DNA of 64,000 bases from Leptodactylus fallax (GCA_947044405.1 CAMRHE010000156.1:1469001-1533000), one strand, 5' to 3'; positions 46,938 through 60,695 are shown, counted from the first letter of the stretch. Notes: a model not told the origin generated them from the letters alone. Numbers and translations are program-made.

Positions 46938-47896
46938 GTTGGCACACACTGTTGCTGGTATGTTGGCCTATTCCTCCATGCAGATCTCCTCTAGAGCAGT
47001 GATGTTTTGGCACTGTCGCTGGGCAACACGGACTTTCAACTAGAGAAAGATCTGGAGACTGGCTAGGCCACTCCAGGACCTTGAAATGCTTCTTACGAAG
47101 CCACTCCTTCGTTGCCCTGGCAGTGTGCTTGGGATCATTGTCATGCTGAAAGACCCAGCCATGTTTCATCTTCAATGTCCTTGCTGATGGAAGGAGGTTT
47201 GCACTCAAAATCTCACAATACATGGCCCCATTCATTCTTTCATGTACACAGATCAGTCGTCCTGGTCCCTTTGTAGAGAAACAGCCCCAAAGCATGATGT
47301 TGCCACCCCCCATACTTCACAGTAGGTATGGTGTTCTTTGGATGCAACTCAGCATTCACTCTCCTACAAACACAACGAGTTGTGTTTCTACCAAACAGTT
47401 CTACTTTGGTTTCATCTGACCATATGACATTCTCCCAATACTATTCTGGAACATCCAAATGCTCTCTAGCAAACTTCATACAGGGCCAGATATGTACTGG
47501 CTTAAGCAAGGGGACACGTCTGGCACTGCAGGATCTGAGTCCCTGGCGGCATAGTGTGTTACTGATGGTAGCCTTTGTTACGTTAGTCCCAGCTTTCTGC
47601 AGGTCATTCACTAGGTCCCCCTGTGTGGTTCTGGGATTTTTGCTCACCGTTCTTGTGATGATTTTGACCCCAAGGGGTGAGATCTTGCGTGGAGCCCCTG
47701 ATGGAGGGAGATTATCAGTGGTCTTGTATGTCTTCCATTTTCTAATTATTGCTCCCACAGTTGATTTCTTCACACCAAGCTGCTTGCCTATTGCAGATTC
47801 AGTCTTCCCAGCCTGATGCAGATCTACAATTTTGTTTCTGGTGTCCTTCCACAGCTCTTCGATTTTATAGATATGTTTTCTCATTTTGTCTCTCAT
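46933..47896 (-). pseudogene. Tc1 transposase fragment
   Basis: Two minus-strand pieces are readable. The first (47896-47441) has the helix-turn-helix [20 protein letters not shown] and continues to EHLDVPE. The second (47313-46933) has [18 protein letters not shown] and [18 protein letters not shown] small deletion after SQSPDLS removes the PIENLW segment with the catalytic Glu. The start codon and first residues are gone, and the last 40 or so residues lie beyond the LTR insertion. It is a dead relative of 23537-24551 and useful as an outgroup for its lesions. Confidence 0.88.
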
Positions 47897-47999
47897 AGTT
47901 GAGGTCTACCTATGATATCAATTACAGGCCTCTCATCTTTTTAAGTGGGAGAACTTGCACAATTGGTGGCTGACTAAATACTTTTTTTTCCCCACTGTA

Positions 48000-48874
48000 G
48001 TTTAAAGTCCAAAGTGAAATATGAGAATGTTTACAAACATTGGGGCCAATTTATCATGCCTTGTTTGCCACTTTTCTGGAATACGAGGTATAAAAAAGTT
48101 GCAATTTCTTGTTTTTTTTTTTTCGGGAGTTTGTTTATTTTGCAGTTTGTGCGCTACTTTCATGTGGGTAGGAGTGAGGTGAGAATAAATATGGACCAGA
48201 GTATAATCCACAATCTCAGTCCAGCATAGGTTGCAATTCTAATTAAGAGTCAGGAGCATCTTAATGACTCTGGAGCATCTCGCGCCAGTGCACAAAATTA
48301 ATAAGACCAGAGAATAAGAGGTCAATCTTAATTGGTGCCATTTTATTATATTTTTTAGCGTTTAGGTGTTTTTTCTTTCATTTTTGGCAATAGTCTTTTT
48401 ATAATTTCAAAAAGCTTGTAAAAATGCATGTACAATTATACAGTCATAGAACAGATTGGCCAGCAACACCTTGGACAAATTGCAACTTTTCAGATACCCT
48501 TTAGACCTGAATGTGCTAAATGATGAATGCTGCTGACATTAGATCTACCATAGTAGAAAGTGGAAGAAAATAAAATAAACAAGAACATTTTACTGACAGA
48601 TGGCGAATAACAATAAGTACAGTTTATAAAATAGCACTGAAAATTACATATCTTCATGAAATGCAACTATTTTCCTCTTGTAAGGAAAAATAAACTCCAC
48701 ATGTTAATTATATTTATATTTTTATAACCTTGTGGTAAGGCCAGTGTTGAGTCATTTTTTTAAGCAATAGTTTTGCTTTGGGGGATTCCCATTGTAAATT
48801 GAGACAAGTACCAATATCTCTACAAGCATGTTGTTTGGCTGTTTTGTATCTTTAGAACATATAAAAAGACACTC
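48000..48874. other. No gene seen
   Basis: AT-rich, no recognisable protein or repeat ends. Confidence 0.5.
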
Positions 48875-49072
48875 TTAGGCTAAGGCCCCACATTGCTGAA
48901 AAGCATCTTTATTGTTTCAGATTTTGCTGTGTTTTTTTGAGCCAAAGCCAGGACTGGATTGAACAGAAGGGAGAAGTATAATATCTTCCTATATATCTCG
49001 CATTCATTTTGTAGCCATTCTTGGCATTGGTTTAAAAAAACACAGCAAAGTCTGCAACAAAAAAAGCTGCAT

Positions 49073-49622
49073 GACTGGGCATTGCTGATAACGGGGTCCC
49101 CCTATGAACCCCCCACCACCTTTGATACCCAAACTGCTGGGCCTAAATGCCTTCCCCCTCTTTTCCAGCCTCGACCCCTGCCCCCCAGCTCTCAAACCCC
49201 CCACCCCCTTAGAAATAAACCAAGACCAAAGGGTTGGATTAAATCGGCCACAGCAGCCGTATTTATTAACAAACAACAAATAAATAACAACAAGTATAAC
49301 TTATTATAATTTGCATAACTTAAAATAATTTAACAATAAACGCTTAACCTGGGTAAGAGTCCTTGGAGCTACAAAAACTATCAATCCCCCGGCCTGGCGC
49401 TAACATAACCACACCATAAATTTACCACCAGCCGCGACCACCGGCTCGGCGGCACCATGAATAAAGACGAACTCCTTCTTCCATGTACCAGCTCCCAGGG
49501 CCAATTTACCCTGTAACCGTTCACCGTGCGCCAGGCCATCCACCAAAATGTGCAATTACCACCAAATGTATAGGTGGAGCCTACCTTTGACTCCACCCTT
49601 TTAGCCAATTGACCACCAACTC
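49073..49622 (-). repeat. Ngaro split repeat B2 (terminal)
   Basis: Same as 49901-50370: shared start gggcattgctgataacgggg and ccctatgaaccccccaccac, and an ataaataacaacaagtataa stretch. Over the first roughly 290 bp no base substitution is seen between the copies, only single-base gaps in B1. Confidence 0.88.
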
Positions 49623-49726
49623 CAAGGCCCCACCCGCCAGGCCACCGTGACACCACCTGCAAAAAGATAAACAAGTTAAAATAGCCCAAGAAAGAGAAAA
49701 AAACGGGAGGGAGGGAGGGACCGCGT

Positions 49727-49900
49727 TAGCATGCCGCGCAGCTCCGGAATGGCCGCTTCCCGGGCTGCGCGGCATAGTCAACCGAACGGGGTTAAGCCCC
49801 GCCCCCATTCTTCGCGCCCTAGCGCGTTATTGGTCCCCCTACAGCCCGCCCCCAGTCAAGATCCCTGCGCTTTACTGCGCAGCGCTCCGGTCTCCCCTGC
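49727..49900 (-). repeat. Ngaro split repeat A2 (internal)
   Basis: Matches 54689-54858 (starts gttagcatgccgcgcagctc, ends gcagcgctccggtctcccc). It directly adjoins B1. Confidence 0.88.
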
Positions 49901-50370
49901 TGGGCATTGCTGATAACGGGGTCCCCCTATGAACCCCCCACCACCTTTGATACCCAAACTGCTGGGCCTAAATGCCTTCCCCCTCTTTTCCAGCCTCGAC
50001 CCCTGCCCCCCAGCTCTCAAACCCCCCACCCCCTTAGAAATAAACCAAGCCAAAGGGTTGGATTAAACGGCCACAGCAGCGTATTTATTAACAAACAACA
50101 AATAAATAACAACAAGTATAACTTATTATAATTTGCATAACTTAAAATAATTTAACAATAAAGCTTAACCTGGGTAAGGTCCTTGGAGCTACAAAAATTC
50201 GGCTGGGAACATAACACACCAAACACAGGACAGGCGGCACCAGAATAAAGGAACTCCTTCTTCCAGAGCTCAGGGCCAATACGAAGACGGGCAGGCCATC
50301 CACCAAAATGGCAATTACAAAATGTAGGTGGAGCCTACCTTTGACCCACCCTTTAGCCAAGCCCACGGCC
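49901..50370 (-). repeat. Ngaro split repeat B1 (internal)
   Basis: Second copy of B. Relative to B2 it lacks single bases at several points (for example aagaccaaa against aagccaaa, aaatcggcc against aaacggcc, gtaagagtcc against gtaaggtcc), and the gaps become denser after 50190. Confidence 0.85.
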
Positions 50371-50639
50371 CGCAGCGCGGGCCCACCGGTACGGCGGGGG
50401 GCCCACCCGGGCAGACACACGCCGCCGGACACAAACCCGCCAGCGGTTAACTTAATTGGCTTGTTGGCCCCAGAGCCTCGCGGGACAAATGGACGGAGGA
50501 AGGACAAGGAAGCCCGGAAGGGGACCCCAGGCGCGGATCGTAATGTGGGGTCAGGCGGGTTTCGGGGGACCTACGGCAGGACGGCGGAGGGGGCCGGCCA
50601 GAACAGGGGCGAGGCGAAGGGCCAGAAGGAAATAAAGGG

Positions 50640-51300
50640 GGGGGCGGGAAAAACCAACAACACAATGATTCACATTTGGGCAAGGTGTGGCGATGATGAC
50701 ATACGGATTCACAGGGGACCACCCGAGCTCAACCCCCGCGCTCTGTCGCCATGCGAAAAGAGTGTGGAGCATATCGAGAGGCGTCAAGGCCCAGCGAGTC
50801 CAAACAACCCCTAAAAGGAGAAGTAACGGGAAAGGAACGAACCATCCTCATGCGCAGGAGGGGACGCCGCAGAAGCTGGAACCAACCCCCGAAAAGCAAG
50901 GGGAAAGACCGAGGGACGCCCCGGTCGGAGGAACGACAGGACCCCTTGACATCATCACGAAACACGGCGGGAGGACACCAACACCACGGAGCCGAAAAGG
51001 CTGAGAAAAGGGGAAAAAAAGCCAAGGGAAGAACAAAAAACGGCAGTTCCAACCCCAAAGCTCCAAAAGCTGAAATGAACGGGCGCGGGCACACCCCCGC
51101 GGGAACCCCAAGCGCACGTTGAACCAAGAAATGTTTGGTAAAGTCGCCAAACCCCAACTTGAAACAAATGCAAGGCTACGCACCATTAACGCAGGACCAT
51201 CCATTGAAGACCAACGGCTTAACAAGAACAATAAAGCCCCAACCCATCCCATCAGTATGTACCGACCTAAATCCACATCCTCCCAAAGCTGCAAGCTTGA
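50640..51300 (-). pseudogene. Tyrosine recombinase of the Ngaro element (broken)
   Basis: The enzyme would join the circular cDNA to the target. Near 50780-50750 the minus strand reads LDASRYAPHSFR, the H-x-x-R box of tyrosine recombinases, followed by a scrambled MATERGG where GAAT-like residues are usual. Upstream, RPFISAFGALGLELPF (about 51080) and PFLSLFGSVVLV-type stretches in alternating frames correspond to the region of the first catalytic Arg. The frame changes every 50-100 bases, and the final catalytic Tyr cannot be located. The dense single-base frame changes match the zone where repeat B1 also has gaps, so part of the damage may be assembly error. Confidence 0.65.
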
Positions 51301-52523
51301 ATACTTATCCCAGGGCCGGGGGCAACGATGCCTGAATCAATGTCCCGCTTTCGCAAACCAAGTCCCATAATTCTGGAGGACATGGAATCCCTTCCACTCC
51401 GCGGAGCCAGGGCACGAAACCGCTCCCACTGGAAACGAGACAAAGAATCAGCAAGCATTTTTAACCCCCGGAACATGCACGCCACCACCCATGCATTCAG
51501 GCACAAGCAACGCAATACTAAACGCTGAAGCAACTTGATAACTGGAGGAGAAGACGCAGTCACATTATTAATGGCCGACACAACTGACATGTTATCACAA
51601 TGAAATCTAACTTTTTTATCCTGGAACGCCCACCCCATATGGACACGCGACTAAAATCGGGAATAACTCAAGTACAGTCAAATTCGCGTCAGACCTTGTT
51701 CACGCCACGAGCAGGCCAAGGAGCGGCGCACCACGCCCCCTGAATAGGCCCCAAAACGGGCCCCCGCCGCATCCGTAAAGAGGTCACAATCGAACACATC
51801 GATCACTGCTGACTGGACCAGTGATCTACATTGAACTGGTCTAAAAAAGTGTCCCATACTGCCAGGTCCTCCCGATGTATCACCCCCAGCCGAATAAAGT
51901 GTCGTGGATTTGACACCCCGTTCATGGCCCCGCCAGCCGGCGACAAAAAATCCTACCCATGGGGATAATGCGGCAGGCAAAATTTAAACTGCCTAACAAT
52001 GACTGGAGGTCGCGCAACGTAATTTTTCGCATGTGACGAGCACGCCTCACCCTCTCTCTAAGATCAACCAGCTTGTCACCAGGCAACCGGAACTCCATTG
52101 CCACAGTGTCAAGCTCTATGCCCAAGAAACTCAATCTAGTGCACGGACCCTCAGTCTTTTCCGGCGACAACGGTACCCCAAACTTACTGGCGACCCACCG
52201 CGCGGTTGCCAACAAAACCGCGCATACATCGGAGCCCGCCGGACCTATACAGAGGAAATCATCGAGGTAGTGTATCACTGACTCAACCCCCGCCACATCC
52301 CGAATTACCGACTCTAAAAGGTGCTGAACGCCTCAAAGTATGCGCACGATATTGAGCAACCCATAGGGAGGCAACGATCCACGTAATACCCGCCGTCCCA
52401 GTAGCAGCCCAGTAACCTAACGCTGTCAGGGTGTACCGGCAGTAACCTGAACGCCGCCTCCACATCCGTCTTAGCTAAGAGGGCCCCTGACCGCAACGCC
52501 GTACCCAATGCACAGCTCATCAA
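51267..52523 (-). pseudogene. Ngaro reverse transcriptase / RNase H (frameshifted)
   Basis: Motifs in order on the minus strand: RT motif A AKTDVEAAFRLLPVHPDSVR (52480-52420) and motif B LPMGCSISCAYFEAFSTF (about 52375-52320) in one frame; then, after a frameshift near 52310, the catalytic YLDD in VIHYLDDFLCIGPAG (about 52270) and the thumb FLGIELDTVAMEFRLP. The RNase H follows with LFTDAAGARFGAY (about 51790), HCDNMSVVSAINN (about 51600) and LADSLSRFQW (about 51450). The RT active-site Asp residues are present. The order RT-RNase H-recombinase with no integrase or protease is that of DIRS/Ngaro elements. At least two frameshifts break it. Confidence 0.88.
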
Positions 52524-53283
52524 ACGAGGTATATACTACCGAACAAAGCTCGGGTGCAATACCATCGTTGACCGACGCTCCTTTGGGATAAGACAAATGA
52601 TGTATGAGCCGAAACTGATTCGGCTCCTTCTTCGGCACCACCCCCAAAGGAGATACAATTAAACCTTCCAAAGGGGGTGATGCGAAGGGGCCCGCCATGC
52701 GCCCCAAGGCCACCTCCTTCCTCAGTTTTTTGGACACCACCCCCGAGTGTTCCGCTGCCGACCTCAAGTTAGTTATACAAAAGGGGACTGTGTGCGTCGG
52801 CAGGGGAATCCTAAAACCCTCCCTAAAACCTTCTACCAGAAACTTTGCACTCTCCCTGTTAACATAACTATTTAGGTACGGAAGCATGGCTTCCAGCTTC
52901 ACCGCGTCTGCCCCTTGTCCACTATTAGGCAAGGCCTTGGTCCTTTGTTTGCGCAAGCAACGTGCCGCACCATGGGACACCCCTCCGCAGAATGAACAGG
53001 CATGTTTGAATCTACAGTTGAAGCCGAATTTACATTGGGCTTCATTGAACTGCCAACACAGCCCGTAACGTTGCTGGGCCTGTGCACCTGCCCCCCTGAG
53101 CCGTAACTGAGACCACCATGGCCGGTTCCACCGGCCGCCCCAAAAGGGCTGGCCAAAGCGAGCTGGCGCCATAACCCGAAGCCACAAACCTATATCTTTC
53201 TGGTCCCACCGTATGCTGGGCCGAACCGCCTTACGCTGACGGAACTGCTCATCATACCGCAGCCATGTCTGACCCCCATACAC
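52471..53283 (-). pseudogene. Ngaro gag C-terminus / RT start with Cys-His knuckles
   Basis: One open minus-strand frame of about 270 residues. Near residues 93-126 are closely spaced Cys and His residues (CWQFNEAQCKFGFNCRFKHA, then CSFCGGVSHGAARC), the nucleic-acid-binding knuckles of DIRS/Ngaro gag. Further on, PLGVVPKKEPNQFRLIHHLS is the first conserved block of the reverse transcriptase, so gag and RT are read as one unit here. It continues into the motif A frame at 52523 only after a shift. Confidence 0.82.
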
Positions 53284-53297
53284 CCGATACGCCTCAC

Positions 53298-54648
53298 CTA
53301 TAGAGTCCTGATAGCAAAAAGCCCCGAACAGTTGTCAGGAGCCTTTTCACCAATGACACTCGCTAAAATGGCAAAGGCCTGAAGCCAATTAGCAAAAGTC
53401 TGTGGAATCAGGCGCCACCTACGTTTTTCTTCCTCCTCTTTTTTGCTATCCTCCTTCTTACTCTTGTCTAAGTTAAATTTAGCTAAAGGGAGCAAGGAAA
53501 AGATTTCGATGTACTCGTCCTTCCAAATCTTCTCCCTCACTCCTTTTTTAAATGCGCCCCTAGAGGACCCTCAAAACACACATAAACCTCCCCCCGAGCC
53601 CTGTCGTCTAGCCTCACCGAATCAACCTTCTCTTTATCTGTCTGGACAGACACTGTGACACCCGCCGGAGCCCCTACCACCGGCCACTCTGTGACGCTAC
53701 TGACTGAACCGCAGGAGGGACCCACGCCGCCACCGGGGAACCGCTAACACTCTGTTCGCAGCGCGACAGTAGCTCCCTCACGCTACCCAATAGCTCCCTA
53801 ATCCCCTCAGAAGCTACACCACCACCCACTGGGGACTCCGGCCTATCTATCCCTAACCCCTGGGACATTAGAATAGGAGGAAACGGACACGACAATGAAT
53901 GGTACTCACCAGACTGCGTAGGTGCTGTGGGCCCACCAGTCGACGGTCCTGCATCCTGCTGACCTGGGTCACTGTACAGGAGAACGCTGGCGCCTGTTGA
54001 TTGTTGAGAACCATCCCGCTGACAGCTGCAGCACGACCGACATCCCTGGGAAGGTTGACCTGCACCCGCGTATGCACTTGAAACCACTGGATGCACCTCG
54101 GACCGGGCTGTGGTGCCGTGAAGGAGGGGCCAGCGCCGTGCTGCTCGTCGTTCAGAATTTCCCGCTGCTGTACCAAGGGCACTTGGAAAGCCGGAACCGA
54201 CGGGACTTGAAGACACAGTCCCCCTCCCGCTGGAGCATCACAGGAGGGGACCGCTCACCACGTGCTGTAGCCATATGGAGACTGGATGTGGAGGTCCCCC
54301 CACTGAGGCCAGTGGCAAGGATCTCCACCTCCGCAGGGGCCAGGCGACTGGCAGGATTCCTCCCAGACCGGGACCTCCGCGCCTGAGCAGTGGAGCGGGG
54401 TGCCCGCCTGGAGGGGCCCGAGAGGGACTCCTATGTCGCCGGGCCCTAGGGGGCTCATCAGGGCTCAAACGTGCCGGCGGGCGAGTCCTGCGCGGCCGCC
54501 GCCGCTCAGACGCCTCCGGGGGTAGTGAAGGGTTAATGGGGGGGGCGGCAGGCTGCATAATGTCAGCCAGCCGCTCCTGCAGCCAGGCCTCACCATGGAC
54601 GCCGGCAGCAGCTCTGAACTGCTCCAGGATGGTATCGAGGGATGCCAT
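53298..54648 (-). pseudogene. Ngaro gag N-terminal part (frameshifted)
   Basis: Starts at ATG 54648, MASLDTILEQFRAAAGVHGE, followed by an Arg/Pro-rich tract; this start lies about 40 bases inside the A1 repeat boundary at 54689. Further pieces in other frames reach the basic, Lys/Glu-rich stretch KEDSKKEEEEKRRWRLIPQT and TFANWLQAFAILASVI (53460-53340). That FxxWxxAFxxx block is typical of DIRS/Ngaro gag proteins. Multiple frame changes; I cannot say which are real. Confidence 0.7.
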
Positions 54649-54688
54649 TACAGTGAAAAGGTGGGGGGGGAGGGAGCTGACCGCTCGT

Positions 54689-54858
54689 TAGCATGCCGCG
54701 CAGCTCCGGAATGGCCGCTTCCCGGGCTCGCGCATAGTCAATTCGAACGGGGTTAAGCCCCGCCCCCAACTCTTCGCGCCTAGCGCGTTATTGGTCCCCC
54801 CACAGCCCGCCCCCAGTCAAGATCCCTGCGCTTTACTGCGCAGCGCTCCGGTCTCCCC
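54689..54858 (-). repeat. Ngaro split repeat A1 (terminal)
   Basis: Matches A2 (49727-49900). The differences are mainly small gaps (ctgcgcggcatag against ctcgcgcatag, gcgccctag against gcgcctag). Confidence 0.88.
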
Positions 54859-54885
54859 TTTCTGCAACGTGGGGCCTCAGCCTTA

Positions 54886-55579
54886 AATGGATAACCCCAT
54901 TTAAATCCCTTTGGTAAATGAAGTTTATTGTGAATCAATGTAGGGTTAAGGAAACGAAGGTCCAAGGAAGCGAAATGTAAAACTATGTCTTGAATAGTAA
55001 AATACCACTAAAATTACTCTCTTTGGGTCATCACATTTAGAAACTTAAACCAAACTGATACCAAATTTATATATTTTATGCAATGTTTTAATACCTTTAC
55101 AAAAATCCAAACATTTGAAAAATGCAAAAAATTTATTTCAGTCACCATTTTTATGTATCTATGTACAAAGATGTGTAAGGCGTCTTTTTTGCACAAGATG
55201 TTTTTTTTTATACCATTTTGGGGAATATCTGATGTTTTGAGTACATTTTGTTCAGTTTCTTTGGCAAGGTGAAACGGCATAAACATTATTATAGTTTTAC
55301 AGTTTTACAGTTCGTACGCAGGAATGCCTAACATGCTTTTGTTTATTTTTGTTTGTTATCTAGGGAAAGGGGGCAATTTGATTTTTTACATTTTTAAAAA
55401 GAATTTAAAAACTTTTTCTTAGCCTTCTAGTGGGTTGAACAGTGATCTTTAGATCACTTCTATCATACTGTATTGCAGCCAGTGGAAAAATCACTCTATA
55501 ACTATTGAGGCCTGCACCTGGTATGGCTGCATCCTCACAGCACATGGGAATTTATGTGATTCATTTTGCCTGAACCTAC
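54886..55579. other. No gene seen
   Basis: AT-rich, with T runs. No recognisable protein. Confidence 0.5.
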
Positions 55580-56173
55580 TTAAAGAGGACCCTTCACGTC
55601 CTCTTGTATATGCGGTTTTACATACCGCTAGAAAGCCGACAGCACACTGAATTCAGCGCAGTCGGCTTTCCCGGTATGTGCTCCGGGGCTGGAAATATCA
55701 GGGGTCGTAGTTTCACGGTTCACCGTCAGAAGGGCGTTCCTGACAGTCTAGCTGGGCTGTGAGGAACTCCCTCTCTGACAGTATTCGTTCATAGACTTGT
55801 ACTTGGGGGGCGTTCCTCACAGCTCAACATCATCACTGGGCAGTAAGGAACGCACCCTGTAATAGTACAGTGCTATGGCCGAGTATAGAGAGGGGGGCGT
55901 TCCTTATAGCCCAGCGTTGACGCTGAGCTGTGAGTAACGCCCCCCCCAGTACAATGCTATGGACGAGTACTGTCAGGGAGGGCATTCCTCGCAGCACAGC
56001 TAGACTGTTAGGAACGACCTTCTGACGGTGAACCGTGAAACTAAGAATCCCGATATTTCCAGCCCTGGGGCACATACCGGAAAAGCCGGCAGTGCGCTGA
56101 ATTCAGCGCGCTGTCGGCTTTCTAGCAATATGTAAAACAGCATATACATGAGGACGTGAAAGGTCCTCTTTAA
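55580..56173. mobile_element. Foldback element, 594 bp
   Basis: Left end ttaaagaggacccttcacgt and right end acgtgaaaggtcctctttaa are inverted. The arms continue with ataccgctagaaagccgaca / gtcggctttctagcaatatg and gaattcagcgc. The centre holds alternating gaacgccccc/gggggcgttc blocks. It is almost wholly self-complementary. Same family as 14938-15594. No coding capacity. Confidence 0.85.
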
Positions 56174-56368
56174 CAATAGGTGAGCACCCATATAAAAGAC
56201 CCATGAGTGGCCTGGTACTACTTGTTTAAATGTTATTACCCTATGAGCGCTTTCTTTCTCTTTTCCATACTCCCACACTGTCATCTCTGATGACATGAAA
56301 GGTCCTCTTTAAGCACATTCCATTATAACAATCATATGAAAAAGGGGGCCCCCAACTGGGGGCCCCCA
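56174..56368. other. Spacer with a stray foldback end
   Basis: catgaaaggtcctctttaag at about 56294-56313 repeats the right end of the foldback family without a matching left end. Confidence 0.4.
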
Positions 56369-57000
<632 letters not shown>

Positions 57001-57007
57001 AAACCAA

Positions 57008-57008
<1 letters not shown>

Positions 57009-57052
<44 letters not shown>
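57009..57052. repeat. Poly(A) run of about 44
   Basis: Directly abuts the poly(C) block (aaaaccaac in between). It may be part of the same artefact or a simple repeat. Confidence 0.9.
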
Positions 57053-57054
<2 letters not shown>

Positions 57055-57957
57055 ACTGGTGTCTGGGTACCTTCCCTAATCCTATTACTTGAATAGGAGC
57101 AGAGCTGCTTCTGGCTCTGTCCATCGCTGTAGCTTCTGGTCCCCAGACGCAGCTTGATCAGCTAATCGGTGTTGATTTTGAGTTGCATCCACAGGTTAGG
57201 GGAAAATTGTCAGATCGCTGAGGCTCACTCATCTCAAAGACTCCCAGTGATCAGAATAAGGAACCAAAAGTTCCCTTGTATACTCCATGTGAATGAAACT
57301 CTGACTTTTGTGAGCCCTGGCCTATTGACTTCTACAGGGCTACTGGGACAGAAAGAAATGTATAAAGATAAGTGTCTTTGGTAGCACTACGTCTTTAAGT
57401 GGGTGGATAGAAATATGTGACTTATGTCTCCTGCACTTTTTGATTCATACATTAGCTGTGTTTTTTCGTTGCTGTAATTACATAGTGATTGATATGTTTG
57501 ATGACTATCATTCAGACCACTATGCACTTCAGACATTACCAGACCATAATATATTAATAGTACGTATAAAGCTTTCATCCAACCCACTGGAGGAAATGAT
57601 AGTGTTGAAGTTACTGAGATAACTGTCTGATTTTGCAACCTTATGAATTCATAAACTTTCTTTTTTTTTTACCTACATTCAGACTTTCCAGATACCACAC
57701 CTTTCCTGTTTCTTAACCAAACGTCCTACACATTTGATTTAGCAGTGTTGATTCATTTGTCACACACCCATGAAATGCTGTGCTCAAAAAACACTATTTT
57801 TCTGATTTTTCATTCAACAACCACTACATCACTTATCATGGTTTATGCAGACATAATATATCTCTGAAAGGAAATGAGGACAGCTTGTCATTTAATAGAA
57901 TCACTGTGTATATAGAGAATGCATAGAAAATCAAGACGCTATATACTAGAAGAAGGT
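57053..57957. other. No gene seen
   Basis: Mixed composition. No recognisable protein or repeat end. Confidence 0.5.
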
Positions 57958-58237
57958 TAAAGGGGTTGTCTGGGATAACCACTTTTTAAATATGAGGCCG
58001 GGAAAGGTGAAAAAAAAAAAAAAACCCCATACTAACCTGTCCCTGGTGCTCCAGTGTCTCCAAGTGCGGTCTGGTCCTGCTGCTCTGGTGTTTTCTTCTG
58101 GCAGAAGTCCCTGCCGCACGTCAGCGGCCTCAGCAGCAAAAGGAAAGGGACATGGGACATCACAGGTAGTGATGTCCTGTGTCCTTTCCTTAAGCCGCTG
58201 ATTGGCCTAGGGGTGCTCCTAGTGAGAATGATAAGGC
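57958..58237. repeat. Stand-alone relative of a segment of the 2.8 kb hAT
   Basis: Starts aaaggggttgtctgggataa and contains acctgtccctggtgctccag, ggtctggtcctgctgctctg and ttccttaagccgctgattgg. The same ordered words lie at 11890-12030 in the 2.8 kb element and near 62700-62940, so this is one of its building blocks found alone. Confidence 0.6.
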
Positions 58238-59299
58238 CAGGGGCATAACTAGCAAAGACTGGGCCCCCTAGCAAACTTTTGACTTGGGGCACCCTCACGG
58301 CATAGCGCCCCCTTTCCTGGCCTCCACACAGTATAACGCCCCATTTACACACACTATAATATCTATAAAAGCAGTCTCCAGACAGTATTATGTTCCACAG
58401 TGGACCCTGCACACAGTATTATGCCCCATAGAGGCCCCTGCACACAGTATTATGCCCCATAGTCTCCACTGCACACACTATAATGTCTTATAGTGGCTCC
58501 TGCACAGTCTTATGCCCCATAGTAGCCCCTCCACACAGTATTATGCCCCATAGTGGTCCCTCCACACAGTATAATGCCCCATAGTGGCCTCTGCACACAG
58601 TATAATGGCTCATAGTGGCCCCTGCACAATAGTATTATGCCCTATAGTGGCCCCTGCGCACAGTATAATGTCTCATAGTGGCCCCTGCACACAGTATTAT
58701 ATGCCATAGTGGACCACCCACAAACTATTATTATACTCTTTGGTTTTTTTCAGACCCCAGAGTATAATGATCGGAGGAGGCCCGAAGATTGCAGGGAGTC
58801 ACGCCGGAGTGGTGAGTAACATTGTTTTTTCTGTTTTATCACCTCCCCTGGGCCTCTGATTATTATACTCCAGGGTCTGAAAAGACCCTGGAGTATAATA
58901 ATAGCAGTATTTGTTGGGGTTACTTCCCGAACCCCGCTTGTGCTCACAGCTTCTTCTTTCCTCCAGGGGGCCCAGGCACAAGATATGGTACACAAGAGGA
59001 AGTGGAGCTGGCCGTGAGCAGGAGCGTTGATCGGTAAGTAAATCAGGTCCGTTACCTGCTGGAGTTACTCTAGCAAGTACACACGTGGACAAAATTGTTG
59101 GTACCCCTCGTTTAATGAAAGAAAAACCCACAATGGTCACAGAAATAACTTGAATCTGACAAATGTAATAATATATAAAAATTTTATGAAAATGAACAAT
59201 TGAAAGTCAGACATTGCTTTTCAACCATGCTTCAACAGAATTTTAAAAAAAAGAAAACTCATGAAACACGCCTGGATAGAAATTATGGTTCCCTTAACT

Positions 59300-60695
<1,396 letters not shown>

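Larger units (their letters stand above)
46095..47997 (-). mobile_element. Tc1/mariner element, broken by solo LTR
   Basis: Flanked by TA at 46093-46094 and 47998-47999. Ends (cagtgggga...gtatttagtca) and transposase match the element at 23172-24767, in the opposite orientation. A 553 bp LTR-like insertion sits at 46385-46937. About 245 bp including the inner ITR and the transposase start are deleted near 47870. Confidence 0.9.
49073..54858 (-). mobile_element. Ngaro-type tyrosine-recombinase retrotransposon, 5.8 kb
   Basis: On the minus strand the order is A1 (54858-54689), gag, RT/RNase H, tyrosine recombinase, B1 (about 50370-49900), A2 (49900-49727), B2 (about 49622-49073). That A1-ORFs-B1-A2-B2 pattern of split direct repeats is known for Ngaro-like elements and distinguishes them from DIRS1, which has inverted ends. 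The host MITE shows no target duplication, as expected for recombinase-mediated insertion. Reading frames are interrupted, but the A and B copies are nearly free of substitutions, so the insertion is young and some breaks may be sequence errors. Confidence 0.88.
48878..54882. mobile_element. Harbinger-like MITE split by Ngaro-type element
   Basis: The left part 48878-49072 (195 bp) and right part 54859-54882 (24 bp) sum to 219 bp, exactly the length of the copy at 25624-25842. The outer flanks are TTA on both sides (48875-48877, 54883-54885). The break lies just before ttctgcaacgtgggg. Confidence 0.85.

Noticed and set aside
51417..54691. Plus-strand open frames across the Ngaro element
   Set aside because: They are shadows of the minus-strand gag/RT genes; the conserved motifs are all on the minus strand.
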